Made by a program: the position numbers and the translations under genes. Of a DNA stretch of 64,000 bases, positions 34,855 to 43,838 are shown piece after piece (within the stretch, counting starts at the first letter, position 1; each line of letters starts with the position of its first letter). The DNA is taken from assembly GCA_035695105.1 (NCBI GenBank), contig DASSEV010000020.1, positions 129,007-193,006 on the forward strand, written 5' to 3'. Below the pieces are notes generated by a model. That model saw only the letters and a list, made by a program, of their open reading frames with translations. It made no database searches and was not told the origin of the DNA. Source of the stretch: JAICYJ01 sp035695105 (GTDB lineage Bacteria > Actinomycetota > Thermoleophilia > Gaiellales > JAICJC01).

Positions 34855-36618
34855 GTGACGACCGGGGACAGCGAGGAGACAGTCGGGCGTATGTGGGCGG
34901 ATGCGGTCGCCGCTCATCATTCGTCCCCGGCGTTCCTGGTGCGCTCCGGCCGAACCTGGAGATCAGTCGCGTGGCCCGAGGTTGCAGATCGCGTCGAACG
35001 CGTGGCGGCCGGTCTGCTCGATGCCGGAGTGGGCAAGGGAGACCGGGTGGCTCTCATCATGAGCACCCGCCCGGAGTGGACGGTGTGTGATTACGCGCTG
35101 CAGACGATCGGCGCGGTCACGGTGCCGCTGTACGCCACCGCCTCGACGGCCGACGCATCGCACGTGCTCTCCGACTGCGGCGCGCGGATGGTGATCGTCG
35201 ATGAAGCGGTGAGGGCGCCCCCGGCGGCCGCGGATGCCGGCATCGCAGTCGTAGCCACCGACGGCTTCGCGGGTGCTGGCGCCAGGAGCCTTGATGACGT
35301 CGCGGACGCCGGCGGGCGCGTGCTGGCAGCGCGACCGTCGGCGGTCGCCGACGCAGGCGCCACGGTGACCGCGGATGACGTGTCGTCGATCGTCTACACG
35401 TCGGGTACCACGGGGACGCCGAAGGGATGCGTGATCTCGCACCGCAACGTGCGGGCGATGACGGATCAGGTGGCCGGGATCCCCGGGTTGCTCTCCGAGG
35501 GGGAGAGCGTACTGCTCTTCCTGCCGCTGGCGCACAGCTTCGCGCGGCTGATGCAGAACCTGGCCGTCAAGGTCGGGATCACGATCGCCTACTGCGCGGA
35601 TCTGCGGACGGTGCCGGCGGCGCTGGTCGAGGTTCGACCCACGATCATGCCGAGCGTTCCGCGGGCGTACGAGCTGCTTCAGCGGCAGATCGCCGGCCAG
35701 GTGGCCGGCACGAGCGGCGTGCGCCGGGTGGCGGCGGAGTGGGCGATCGGGGTGGGCGCCGACGTGGAGCGGCACCGCCAGGCGGGGCGCCGGCTGCCCC
35801 CACTGCTGCGCGCCGAGCACCGCATCGCCGACCGGATCGTGTTCTCGCGCCTGCGCCGGCGCGTCGGCGGACGGCTGCGGCTGGCGGTATCCGGTGGCGC
35901 GCCTCTGTCAAAGCAGGTGGCGGAGTACCTGGCCAGCGTCGGCGTCACCGTCATGGAGGGATACGGACAGACCGAGGCGACCTGCGCATCCCACTTCAAC
36001 CTGCCGGGCGCCGGTCACTACCGGTTCGGCACCGTTGGCCGAGCGTTGCCAGGCGTCGATGCCCGGCTCGCAGACGACGGAGAGGTGCAGCTTCATGGGC
36101 CGACGGTGTTCGTCGGCTACCTGGGCCGGCCCGACGATACAAGGGCCGTGATGACCGAGGACGGGTGGTTGCGAACGGGCGATCTGGGAGAGGTCGATCC
36201 CGATGGCTTCCTCCGCATCACCGGCCGCAAGAAGGATCTGATCGTCACGTCGGGCGGCGAGAACGTCCAGCCACTGCGGATCGAGGCGGCGCTCACGGCC
36301 GATCCACTGGTGTCGCAGGCGCTCGTCCTTGGCGACCGGCGGGACTACATCGTCGCCCTGATCGCCGTCGACCGTGCGGAGAGGCACCGCAGGCGCCTCG
36401 ACGGTGCCGGCGAGGTGGCCGCGGTGGCCGAGGTCGTGCAGGGCGTGAACGCCGGTCTGGCGCCGTATGAGCGTATCCGTCGGCACGCCGTGCTCGATCG
36501 CGAGTTCACGGAGGAGGCGGGCGAGCTAACTCCCACGCTGAAGCCGCGCCGGCAGGTGTGCATCGACCGAAACCGGGACCTGATCGAGCGGTTGTACAGC
36601 CGTCGAGAGAGCACGTAG
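34855..36618 (+). CDS. Long-chain acyl-CoA synthetase (AMP-forming, FadD15-like)
   Basis: 587 residues from a GTG; an ATG 12 codons further in is also possible. Adenylate-forming family motifs: P-loop YTSGTTGTPKGCVISH, VMEGYGQTEATC, GWLRTGDLGEVDPDGFLRITGRKKDLIVTSGGENVQP, with the catalytic Lys near the end of the C-terminal lid. It activates long-chain fatty acids to acyl-CoA. Start lies next to the USP stop, indicating co-transcription. Confidence 0.9.
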   Translation: MTTGDSEETVGRMWADAVAAHHSSPAFLVRSGRTWRSVAWPEVADRVERVAAGLLDAGVGKGDRVALIMSTRPEWTVCDYALQTIGAVTVPLYATASTADASHVLSDCGARMVIVDEAVRAPPAAADAGIAVVATDGFAGAGARSLDDVADAGGRVLAARPSAVADAGATVTADDVSSIVYTSGTTGTPKGCVISHRNVRAMTDQVAGIPGLLSEGESVLLFLPLAHSFARLMQNLAVKVGITIAYCADLRTVPAALVEVRPTIMPSVPRAYELLQRQIAGQVAGTSGVRRVAAEWAIGVGADVERHRQAGRRLPPLLRAEHRIADRIVFSRLRRRVGGRLRLAVSGGAPLSKQVAEYLASVGVTVMEGYGQTEATCASHFNLPGAGHYRFGTVGRALPGVDARLADDGEVQLHGPTVFVGYLGRPDDTRAVMTEDGWLRTGDLGEVDPDGFLRITGRKKDLIVTSGGENVQPLRIEAALTADPLVSQALVLGDRRDYIVALIAVDRAERHRRRLDGAGEVAAVAEVVQGVNAGLAPYERIRRHAVLDREFTEEAGELTPTLKPRRQVCIDRNRDLIERLYSRREST

Positions 36619-36942
36619 GCCCGCGAACGCGATGATCGTGAACTCGCCTGGCGACATACCTGCCCTGAGCAGTCCGCTGTATGCGCCCGGCAGTTCCGAA
36701 CGTGCGGCCTCTGTCTGCTCTGGAGCGGTGCGATCACATTGGTGTCGGGTTGTGGCAACTTTGACAATCTCGCCTCGGGAGTCGCACGGCTGAGCCGAGC
36801 CGGCCGGTTAGCACAACCTGGCAGGGCGCCGCTTGGGCGCCATGCCGCCTGTCCCTTACGTGGCCCTACCTGAGCCCAGGAGATCTGTGAAAGGATCTGG
36901 GCGGCCGACACGATAGGCGTCAATCCAGAATCCGTCCGCTCC
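36619..36942. other. Intergenic stretch without recognised gene
   Basis: 324 bases. I see no coding frame with a family match. A TTGACA-like hexamer at about 36769 lacks a convincing -10 at the right spacing. A CGCC-rich small stem occurs near 36822-36843. Confidence 0.4.
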
Positions 36943-37137
36943 TTGAATCAGCCAGACGAACCGATCGATCCGTGGGTGACCGCGGTCCGGCCGCGAAGAC
37001 CATTACCGCTTCACGTGCGAGTCGGCCGTGTCGCCTTTTGGACGGTCGCCTTGCTGATAGTTGCAGTGGTCAGCCTGCTGCTGATCGTGTTTGTGGTCTG
37101 GCTCCTGATCGTGAACTGGTACATCCTCGGCCTCTAG
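36943..37137 (+). CDS. Small single-pass membrane protein
   Basis: 64 residues from a TTG without a ribosome site (internal GTGs are possible starts). A charged N-terminal 30 residues and one very hydrophobic helix (WTVALLIVAVVSLLLIVFVVWLLIVNWYILGL) that reaches the C-terminus. Function unknown. A weak hairpin follows at 37219-37249. Confidence 0.45.
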   Translation: MNQPDEPIDPWVTAVRPRRPLPLHVRVGRVAFWTVALLIVAVVSLLLIVFVVWLLIVNWYILGL

Positions 37138-37218
37138 ATCGCCCGGGGAGTACTCGGTTGGTTGTAGGGGCGATCCTCGACGCCGCGCCCGAGCCGCTGA
37201 GACGATGGTCGCGGTAGC

Positions 37219-37249
37219 CCTTCGGCTCTTTCGAAACGAGCTCCGAAGG
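37219..37249. terminator. Weak hairpin between convergent genes
   Basis: CCTTCGG (37219-37225) pairs with CCGAAGG (37243-37249), extended by CTC/GAG across a two-base bulge. Confidence 0.35.
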
Positions 37250-37358
37250 TTCGGTCGCGCCCCTGCAAGAGCCACCCACCCGCGCAAAGCGGGACGGGCG
37301 GTCCGTCCGGCGGGCGGTCGAGGAGCTCGGCTAATTTCACGGGTATCCGCCTGACTCG

Positions 37359-38237
37359 TCAGGGTGGCGTGGTCGCATCGATCGCGGGCCAGCCCGAGTC
37401 GTGCTCGCGGGCAGCCTGGTCGGCAGCAGCGCCGCCGCGCACGCCGAACAGGCGTTTCGCGTAGAGCAGGTAGCAGACGATCGCGACATTGATGACCAGC
37501 GCTGCGACCCGCAAGACGGTGACGCGTTCGAACAGCTCGTAGACCTCGACCGGTAGGAAGAGGATGGTGGCGATCAAGGTGAGGTACTCAGCCCAGCGTT
37601 TCTGCCACCAAAGGCCGATGCCCTCGATTCCTTCCAAGATGGCGTAGGCGCTGACGGCGGCGCCTGCCAGGTAGAGATCGTTGGTTGTCAGGCTGAATAG
37701 GCGGTCGAGCTCGTGGAAGATGCCGATGTGGTGGCTATTGACCGGGCCGCCGCTGGCGGCTTGCCAGTGGGCGAGGAACTGGTAATAGCGGTGGCGCAGG
37801 CTCGTCTGGTCGTGCGCGAAGAAGAGGATGGCGATGCCGAGCAGGCCAAGCACGAGGAAGTGGAAGAGCCGGTCGATCGCGATCAGGCGAAGCACGATCC
37901 GGTCGCGCAGCGCCTTACCGCGACGAGGCAGGATGATCTCGTCTCGCACGGGGATCGTGTCGCGTCGCGGGGAGGCGGGTGGTGCGAGCGGCAGCCACGA
38001 GTCGCAGCGAAGGCAGCGATACCAGCGCTCGCCGTTGATCTCACGTGCCAGCGCCGCATCCTCCGGGCGGAGGGTGGCGGCGTCGGTACCGACCAGCTCG
38101 TGGCCGCGGACGCCGCAGACGAGCAGCTCCCAATGAAACCGCGGCAGATAGCGCGACGTCGCGGTGCCGGGCAGCTCGCCGAGCTGTGGCGCGTGGCGCG
38201 TCGCGGGACGCTGTTCCTGGTCTGATGACGTCGCCAC
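37359..38237 (-). CDS. DUF2127 membrane protein with N-terminal zinc ribbon
   Basis: 292 residues. The C-terminal half has four hydrophobic segments and AVSAYAILEGIEGIGLWWQKRWAEYLT, the DUF2127 hallmark. The N-terminal half holds WYRCLRCDSWLPL (one CxxC pair) and an earlier LLVCGVRGHE, probably a zinc-knuckle. Function unknown; location cytoplasmic membrane. Confidence 0.8.
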   Translation of the reverse strand: MATSSDQEQRPATRHAPQLGELPGTATSRYLPRFHWELLVCGVRGHELVGTDAATLRPEDAALAREINGERWYRCLRCDSWLPLAPPASPRRDTIPVRDEIILPRRGKALRDRIVLRLIAIDRLFHFLVLGLLGIAILFFAHDQTSLRHRYYQFLAHWQAASGGPVNSHHIGIFHELDRLFSLTTNDLYLAGAAVSAYAILEGIEGIGLWWQKRWAEYLTLIATILFLPVEVYELFERVTVLRVAALVINVAIVCYLLYAKRLFGVRGGAAADQAAREHDSGWPAIDATTPP

Positions 38238-38298
38238 GCTGTCGGCTCTTCCCGCCCAGCAGGCTAGACGAAACTGCCAGTGACTGGTTGTCCGCGTG

Positions 38299-39276
38299 TT
38301 AGTCGCGGGGCTTGATGTTGAGGGTGCCGAGGAGGTTTGTGCTGATGCCTGTGAGTTGCCAGCTCGCGGTTACGTTTCGCTGTCCGCTGCCATCGGAGAG
38401 TCGGCAGTGACCGCTGAACCCGGTCTGAGCGACGCGGTCGATGGGTCCAGTGCAGCGAAGTCCGCTGGGGATGTATTCCAGCTGGAGGGCGGTTTGCTCG
38501 CGGCGGGTCTGGCCCAACAGCAGGTCAGCGCGTACGAGCAGCCGCTGATCGCCGTTGGCCGTTCCCGCCATCGAAACGATCGCCTTGGTCGGTGCTTGCT
38601 GGCTGAGGATCTGGCCCTGCAGGTGATCCGAGAACGAGGCTGGGTTCCACGGCTTGGGATGGTAGGAGAGTGGGCCAAGCGCCAACCAGACGGGTAGTAC
38701 GCAACCAGCGAGTGCTCCCAGGACGGCAGCGTTTCCTCGCCAGCTGAGCGTGCGGCCGAACCGCCACGCGCACAGGCCTGCCACGGTGCCCACGGCGGGC
38801 ACGTATATCGCCAGCATCCAGGGTGCGGAGCGGTCGGTGCCGATGCCTATCGAGTGGAACGTGGCAGCCGTCCACACAGCGAAGTTGAGGTAGTGCAGCG
38901 TCCGCCAGGTCTTGTGCTCCAAGCGTTTGCGAAGCCGATTTGTGATTGCTAGCGCGAGCAAGAGCTCCGCGGCACAGATCCCGAGGCCAAGCCATACCGC
39001 CCGGTAATGGCTCGCGAGTGGCACGACCAGTTCGATCGGCTTGAACGGCAGGTAGGAGTCAGCAGCGATCGTGGCGATGTGGATCGCGATGAACGTTCCG
39101 ACCATCAAGCCGCCGACGCGGTGAATCGCCTCCTGGGTGAACTTGGGCCAGCGTCGCGTCGGTGCTTTTCCCGCCATCGCAAGGCCAAGGCAGACCACGA
39201 TCGACAGCAAGACATAGGCGACGATGCCAGCCGCACGAGCGGCATACCAATCAATCGGGCTGGCCGTTAGATGCAC
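38299..39276 (-). CDS. Ferric-reductase-like transmembrane protein
   Basis: 325 residues, GTG with GGAG seven bases upstream. Six predicted helices with paired histidines in helices about residues 50-80 (AIHRVGGLMVGTFIAIHIATI) and 130-145 (WRTLHYLNFAVWTAATFHSIGIGTD), the haem-b ligand pattern of the ferric reductase/YedZ superfamily. The C-terminal 110 residues are soluble and unlike flavin-reductase domains. Its start overlaps the end of apbE by ten bases. Confidence 0.85.
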   Translation of the reverse strand: MHLTASPIDWYAARAAGIVAYVLLSIVVCLGLAMAGKAPTRRWPKFTQEAIHRVGGLMVGTFIAIHIATIAADSYLPFKPIELVVPLASHYRAVWLGLGICAAELLLALAITNRLRKRLEHKTWRTLHYLNFAVWTAATFHSIGIGTDRSAPWMLAIYVPAVGTVAGLCAWRFGRTLSWRGNAAVLGALAGCVLPVWLALGPLSYHPKPWNPASFSDHLQGQILSQQAPTKAIVSMAGTANGDQRLLVRADLLLGQTRREQTALQLEYIPSGLRCTGPIDRVAQTGFSGHCRLSDGSGQRNVTASWQLTGISTNLLGTLNIKPRD

Positions 39277-40130
39277 GCCGCATCTCCGACCTGTTCACGC
39301 CAACCACTTGTGTGGGTGACGTGCCCGTCAGGTCCGACGAATCGTCCTGGCAAGCCGCGCGCTTCCAGCCAGGCCAGGCCATCCTCGCCGGCCAGGTAGG
39401 CGGCCTTGGCAGCAACGTCGGCGGCGAGCGCGTCGGCGCCACAAACGCTGACGTAGTCCCATGGCGATGCGGACGAACGGCCGGTCCTCGGGTCGATCAG
39501 GTGATGATGCGCCTCGCCGCCGCGCCGCCAGGACCGCCGCAGCGGGCTCGAGGTTGAAAGGCCGCCGTGCCGGAGGCGAACCGCGCCGCCTGCGGGCAGG
39601 GCGACTTCGAGCGGGCGGTTGGCCGCGATGTCGCCACCGATCGACACGAACCCCTGCCCAATCAGCGAAAGCGCATCATCGATCGCCAGCGCCTTCGCAA
39701 CGCCGTTCAGGTCGAGCCGAACCCCAGCCGGCAGCCAGACGATCCGCTCGCCACGATCGAAACGAATGTCGCGGTAGTCGCCGATGGGCGCTTCGAAGGG
39801 TGCCGTAGCCGGGGCGACCGGGTCGTCGTCATCCTCCGCGAGCAGGTCGAAGTCGCGGTCATAGCCGAGCATTGTCAGACAGCGTCCGATCGTCGGGTCA
39901 ACCAGGCCGCCGGTTTCCACGGCGGCATCAAGGGCGACCCCGAGAGCGTGTGCAAAGAGCATGGAGACCCTGGTCGGGCGGCCTGCCCGACGGTTGACAG
40001 CGTTGAGCTCGCTGTCTTCGCGGAACCGGCTGAACGTCTGGTCGTATCGATCGAACAGCTCGGCGAGATCCGAGCCGAAGGGCACCGGGAGCTCCAGGTC
40101 GCACCCAAACACCCGGTCGACGGTGATCAT
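39267..40130 (-). CDS. apbE: FAD:protein FMN transferase (ApbE)
   Basis: 287 residues. ApbE motifs visible: DQTFSRFREDSELNAVNRRAGRP, VDPTIGRCLTMLGYD, VRLDLNGVAKALAIDDAL, and SIGGDIAAN near the metal/flavin site, ending in the HHLIDPRTGRSS block. It attaches FMN covalently to Ser/Thr of target proteins outside the membrane. ATG overlaps the upstream TGA (TGATG). No FMN-binding target with the usual motif is seen next door. Confidence 0.9.
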   Translation of the reverse strand: MITVDRVFGCDLELPVPFGSDLAELFDRYDQTFSRFREDSELNAVNRRAGRPTRVSMLFAHALGVALDAAVETGGLVDPTIGRCLTMLGYDRDFDLLAEDDDDPVAPATAPFEAPIGDYRDIRFDRGERIVWLPAGVRLDLNGVAKALAIDDALSLIGQGFVSIGGDIAANRPLEVALPAGGAVRLRHGGLSTSSPLRRSWRRGGEAHHHLIDPRTGRSSASPWDYVSVCGADALAADVAAKAAYLAGEDGLAWLEARGLPGRFVGPDGHVTHTSGWREQVGDAACI

Positions 40131-40483
40131 CACGACGCGCCTGCGCTCACCTGAGGTGGCGCCTCGGGCGGCGCAATCTGGCCGGCTGCGAGGAAGCTCT
40201 TCTTGACCGCGACCTGGAACTTCTTCGGCGCCGCCAACGGCGACATCGGCGCTCGCGCGTGGCTCTGTGCGTAGCCGCGAGCCAGCACGGCAGTTCCCAC
40301 GAATAGCGCCCCCGCGCAGATGCCGATGGCGATCTCGACGCGCCGCGCCTGCCGCTGACCGCGAGCGACGCGGCTCTCCGCCGGCGTACCTGGCTGTGCG
40401 GACGCGCTCCCGATCCCGGTGTCAACCCGCCCCCGCTCCTTCTGGGGCTGCGGCCGTGATCGTCTGCGATGTCGCTTGGCCAT
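40130..40483 (-). CDS. Small single-pass membrane protein heading the apbE operon
   Basis: 117 residues from ATG; a longer open frame exists upstream. A basic N-terminal 30 residues (KRHRRRSRPQPQKERGR), one membrane helix (about residues 50-68, VEIAIGICAGALFVGTAVLA) and an exterior Pro/Ala-rich tail. Coupled to apbE by TGATG. Could be a subunit or substrate partner of the ferric-reductase-like protein; this is inference from position only. Confidence 0.55.
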   Translation of the reverse strand: MAKRHRRRSRPQPQKERGRVDTGIGSASAQPGTPAESRVARGQRQARRVEIAIGICAGALFVGTAVLARGYAQSHARAPMSPLAAPKKFQVAVKKSFLAAGQIAPPEAPPQVSAGAS

Positions 40484-41377
40484 TTCGTCGGGGTGGGTGC
40501 GCCGAGAAGCACACCGATTGGTACGACCCGCGGATGGCGGGTAGTCATGCGAACGTAGCAAGCCCACGTGAGACGTTCGTTAGGCCTGACCACACCACGG
40601 ATGTCGGGGGTGGTGACTCTCCTTGTGGTCCGGCTCGAGCCGCGACCCACGCACGGCGGATGAAATGTGGCGAAGGTAGGTGCTCGCCACCGCGCTAGCG
40701 CGGTTCTCGCTTGGCGTTCGTCCGCTGGTGAGCACCGGAAGGAGGAAGGCTGCGGCACACCTCGTGCAATGTGGCGAGCTGCAACGCTGATCCGTGTCCG
40801 CAAGAGGCAGCGGTGGTCGACTGAGCGACGCCGCGGTAGGACCGCGCAAGTTCTTGCATGCTTCCGCCAACTCAGCCGGCTCGCCACCCAGTCGCGCGGG
40901 ATCGCGGCGGGCAAGCGTGGGCGTGGCCCGTCGGTGGAGGCTCCAGCCACCGACGGGCCACAAGACGGGGCCTGTTCCAAACCTCACCAGTCGTCAACGT
41001 GGTGCGAGGGGTGTCGGCTCCGAGTAATCCCACCGTAGCGACGGCGGGTTTGAGCCTGGTGGGTAACCATCAAGCGTTTGGTAAGCGTCACCTCGCGGTG
41101 ATGAAGGTCACTCTCCTCTGAGCAGAGCGAAGCGGCTCATCGCCGCCTCACAGGCAAAGTACGCGGCAGTACTTGTCCTGACCCCGTCTGAGCAGGTCGC
41201 CGGCTCTCAGAACGTCGTTCGCCCACGCCGCCGTCTGGGGTAGCAGGGAGCACAGCATCCGGGCAGGGGACCACGGTCTTTCGGGGGGGACATTGGCTAA
41301 CGCTGCGGGGTTCCCGCAGGGTGGTGTGGGCGCGTGCACCGATGCATGCGCCCAGCCAGAGTGCGGATGATCGGGAC
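40484..41377. other. Long non-coding stretch
   Basis: 894 bases without a convincing gene. Several open frames of 90-135 codons exist but are Arg/Ser/Pro-rich, mutually overlapping and lack ribosome sites. It holds one strong hairpin (40923-40961) and probably the promoter of the apbE operon at its left end and of the haem-binding gene at its right end. Confidence 0.5.
40923..40961. terminator. Isolated 15-bp hairpin in the long non-coding stretch
   Basis: GTGGCCCGTCGGTGG (40923-40937) pairs perfectly with 40947-40961, nine-base loop. It terminates no recognised gene, so it may mark an unrecognised transcript. Confidence 0.5.
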
Positions 41378-41872
41378 ATGAGATGGTTTCCTAGTAGGGG
41401 TGATGGCAGGATCGGCCGGCGTCGGCTGCTGCGCTGGGCGTTTGCCTCGATCCTCGCCGTGTTCCTCGCCATACAGCTGATTCCCTACGGCCATGATCAC
41501 GCCAACCCACCGGTCAGCGCGGAGCCGAAGTGGGATAGCACGCAGACGCGCGAGTTGACGATGACTGCCTGTGGAGACTGCCATTCCAACCAGACCACCT
41601 GGCCGTGGTACAGCAACATCGCCCCCATATCCTGGCTCGTCCAGGGCCATGTTGACGGCGGCCGTAGCTCTCTCAACTTCTCGACCTGGGACAAGCCGCA
41701 GGACGCGAGCATAGGCGACATCGTCGAGGCGATCCAAAGCGGCAGCATGCCCACCTGGGACTACAAGCTGCTGCACCCCTCGGCCAACCTCTCCTCTGCT
41801 CAGAAGGCTGCGCTTGTTAGAGGACTGACGGCGACCCTGGCCACCTCACCTCCCATCGGCGGCGGTGGATAG
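41378..41872 (+). CDS. Membrane-anchored haem-binding domain protein
   Basis: 164 residues. N-terminal membrane helix (about residues 18-37, RWAFASILAVFLAIQLIPYG) and a periplasmic-type domain with the c-type haem motif CGDCHSNQTTWPWYSNIAPISW, characteristic of the Haem_bd family. It should bind covalent haem outside the membrane. Lies close to the ferric-reductase-like operon, on the other strand. ATG chosen for the signal; an ATG 19 codons earlier exists. Confidence 0.85.
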   Translation: MRWFPSRGDGRIGRRRLLRWAFASILAVFLAIQLIPYGHDHANPPVSAEPKWDSTQTRELTMTACGDCHSNQTTWPWYSNIAPISWLVQGHVDGGRSSLNFSTWDKPQDASIGDIVEAIQSGSMPTWDYKLLHPSANLSSAQKAALVRGLTATLATSPPIGGGG

Positions 41873-41943
41873 TCGCGTCTCATACCCGGTCTGCTCGACT
41901 CCGTAGTTCCCTCTTGCGGTCCGTGACGCGGCGAGGACGTGCA

Positions 41944-42324
41944 CTAGCCAGCATCGGCCGGTGGTCTGGAGTCGAGCTCGCAGGCCACCGCGAGCACCAG
42001 CAGGAACCGGTATGACAGGTCCTCAACCTGCGCCGGGTCAAGCGGGCACGGCGGTTCGATACTTGACGTGGCGGTCCGGTGTAGCTCCGAGTGTCGAATG
42101 GCAGCGGCTTCCATCATCTCGCCGATCAGCACCTCATGGTGCCGGATGGTGTCGCGAAGCACATCTGACTCGGTTGCCTCGAAATGTGGGATGACGCGCA
42201 TGTCGATCACGAGCTTGGCGGGGTCGGGCTGATGGGTGCTGTCAGCGTATCCCGGCCGATCGTGTGACAGGTATGACAGTGGTAAGAGTTCATCAAGAAC
42301 GGGCCTCGACTTCGCTGGCGACAT
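41944..42324 (-). CDS. Hypothetical protein
   Basis: 126 residues at most; the helical core VIDMRVIPHFEATESDVLRDTIRHHEVLIGEMMEAAAIRHSEL suggests the true start may be the GTG at about 42210. Soluble and acidic. Family not recognised. Confidence 0.45.
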   Translation of the reverse strand: MSPAKSRPVLDELLPLSYLSHDRPGYADSTHQPDPAKLVIDMRVIPHFEATESDVLRDTIRHHEVLIGEMMEAAAIRHSELHRTATSSIEPPCPLDPAQVEDLSYRFLLVLAVACELDSRPPADAG

Positions 42325-42357
42325 GGCCCATTCGTGGCTTGAGTCTCGGCATCAAAC

Positions 42358-42384
42358 GGTCGGGCCGCTCAGGGCGGCCCGACC
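42358..42384. terminator. Terminator after the YggT gene
   Basis: GGTCGGGCCGC (42358-42368) pairs with 42374-42384, five-base loop; starts 18 bases beyond the YggT stop on the minus strand. Confidence 0.7.
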
Positions 42385-42402
42385 GGGTCCAGCGTTGAGG
42401 CC

Positions 42403-42672
42403 TTACAGGGCAGCGACGGTAGCAGCCGCCGCACCGCCGGCAAACTGCAGCGTCAGAAGCGCGACGATCGGCGAGACGTCGATCCTGCCGAGCGGCGGCA
42501 CGATTCGCCGGAAGACGCGCAGGTACGGCTCCGTCAGCGACACGATGGTGTCCCGAATCGAACCGAGGATGCCAGGTCGCGGTCTGATCCAGGTGAACAG
42601 AACTGCCGCGAGGATGAGCAGGGTGTAGATCGAGACGGCGCTCGCGATCATGCTCGCCACGAATTGAGTCAT
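42403..42672 (-). CDS. YggT family membrane protein
   Basis: 89 residues with AAGGAGG eight bases before ATG. Two membrane helices around the conserved TWIRPRPGILGSIRDTIVSLTEPYLRVFRRIVPPLGRIDVSPIVALL core identify YggT (YlmG), linked in other bacteria to membrane or division organisation and osmotic response. Confidence 0.9.
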   Translation of the reverse strand: MTQFVASMIASAVSIYTLLILAAVLFTWIRPRPGILGSIRDTIVSLTEPYLRVFRRIVPPLGRIDVSPIVALLTLQFAGGAAAATVAAL

Positions 42673-42971
42673 CGCGTCCACCTCCTTGGTGGGGACGATC
42701 GGTCGAGGTTCTGTGTGTACGCAAGTAACCGTAGACGGGCAAGTTGAGCGCACGGTAAGGAGCGGTCAAGACTTCGTGCAGTTCACCAGGACCTAATCCT
42801 CGAGTGCGGTGTCAGCCCGTTCATGGTCCCGACGCAACAGGTGAGGGTGATCATGCCTCCGGTGCTCGCAATCCCAGGAGACACACGTTCCTCACGTGGA
42901 GAGCGTGACGAGGAGCGGCCAACTGTCCGTGTCCTACTTCGGCGCTGATCGCGGCCGGAAGTGTGGGCCGC

Positions 42972-43838
42972 TCAGCCGGCGAAGCGGAACGCCGGCAACC
43001 CGGTCGGGCCCGGCACGGTCACCAGCAGCGACCCTGCCAGCGGCTCCGCGGTCCGGGCGGCCGCGTCCATGCCTTCCCACGCGCTCGTCAGGTACAGCCG
43101 GTCGAGGGCTGGACCGCCGAAAGCGGGGCACGTGGGACGGGAAACCGGTGTTGCGAGCCGCTGCAGTACGCGGCCGTCAGGCGAGATGCGGCAAACGCTG
43201 AACCCCTCCCACATTGCGGCCCAGACCATGCCCCCAGCGTCGACGATCAGTCCGTCGGGGATTCCTTCACCCTCGGAGAACGTGATCAGCACACCCATGT
43301 CACCGAGCATCCCCGTCGACGGGTCGTACGAGTAGCGCCGGATCGTCGGCTCGCCGGTATCGACGTAGTACATCGTCCGCCCGTCCAGCGACCATGCCAG
43401 CCCGTTCGACTCCGTGATGTCCGACAGGAGCTCCGTGACGGCACCATCCGGCTCGACGGAGTACAGCGCCGCCTGCCCACGGCTTCCGTCCGTCGAGCAC
43501 GTGCCGATCACGAACCGGCCGGTTGGATCGCACGCGCCGTCATTGAACCGTACGTTCGCGGCCAGGCTGAACTGGACATCGTCACGATCGGGCTTGCCGT
43601 CGGCTCCGAGGAAGAGCAGCCCGTCGTCACGCGCGACAACGATGCCGCCGTTATCGCGGAGTGCTGCCGCACCGACCCGCCTCCCGACGTCGATGGCGGT
43701 ATGGCCCCCGGCGGTGTCGAGACGGTGGACGAACCCGGCATTGCAGTCGACCCAGATTACGGTTCCGGTGCGGTCATCCCACACCGGCCTCTCCAGCAGC
43801 TCGGCGTCGTCGCGAAACGCGATCTCCCATTCGGTCAC
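42972..43838 (-). CDS. SMP-30/gluconolactonase-type sugar lactonase
   Basis: 288 residues, six-bladed beta-propeller. ELLERPVWDDRTGTVIWVD carries the first metal Glu; NVRFNDGACDPTGRF and SNGLAWSLDGRTMYYVDT give the Asn and Asp metal ligands; GIPDGLIVDAGGMVWAA completes the family pattern. It hydrolyses a sugar lactone to the acid, the step before the dehydratase encoded five genes upstream. GTG start overlaps the ATPase stop (GTGA). Last gene of the sugar operon; a short hairpin (42951-42971) directly follows. Confidence 0.9.
   Translation of the reverse strand: MTEWEIAFRDDAELLERPVWDDRTGTVIWVDCNAGFVHRLDTAGGHTAIDVGRRVGAAALRDNGGIVVARDDGLLFLGADGKPDRDDVQFSLAANVRFNDGACDPTGRFVIGTCSTDGSRGQAALYSVEPDGAVTELLSDITESNGLAWSLDGRTMYYVDTGEPTIRRYSYDPSTGMLGDMGVLITFSEGEGIPDGLIVDAGGMVWAAMWEGFSVCRISPDGRVLQRLATPVSRPTCPAFGGPALDRLYLTSAWEGMDAAARTAEPLAGSLLVTVPGPTGLPAFRFAG

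Noticed and set aside
36769..36774. TTGACA-like -35 element
   Set aside because: No acceptable -10 at 16-18 bases.
40580..40987. 135-codon minus-strand frame in the gene-free stretch
   Set aside because: No ribosome site, no fold-like pattern, crosses the 40923 hairpin.
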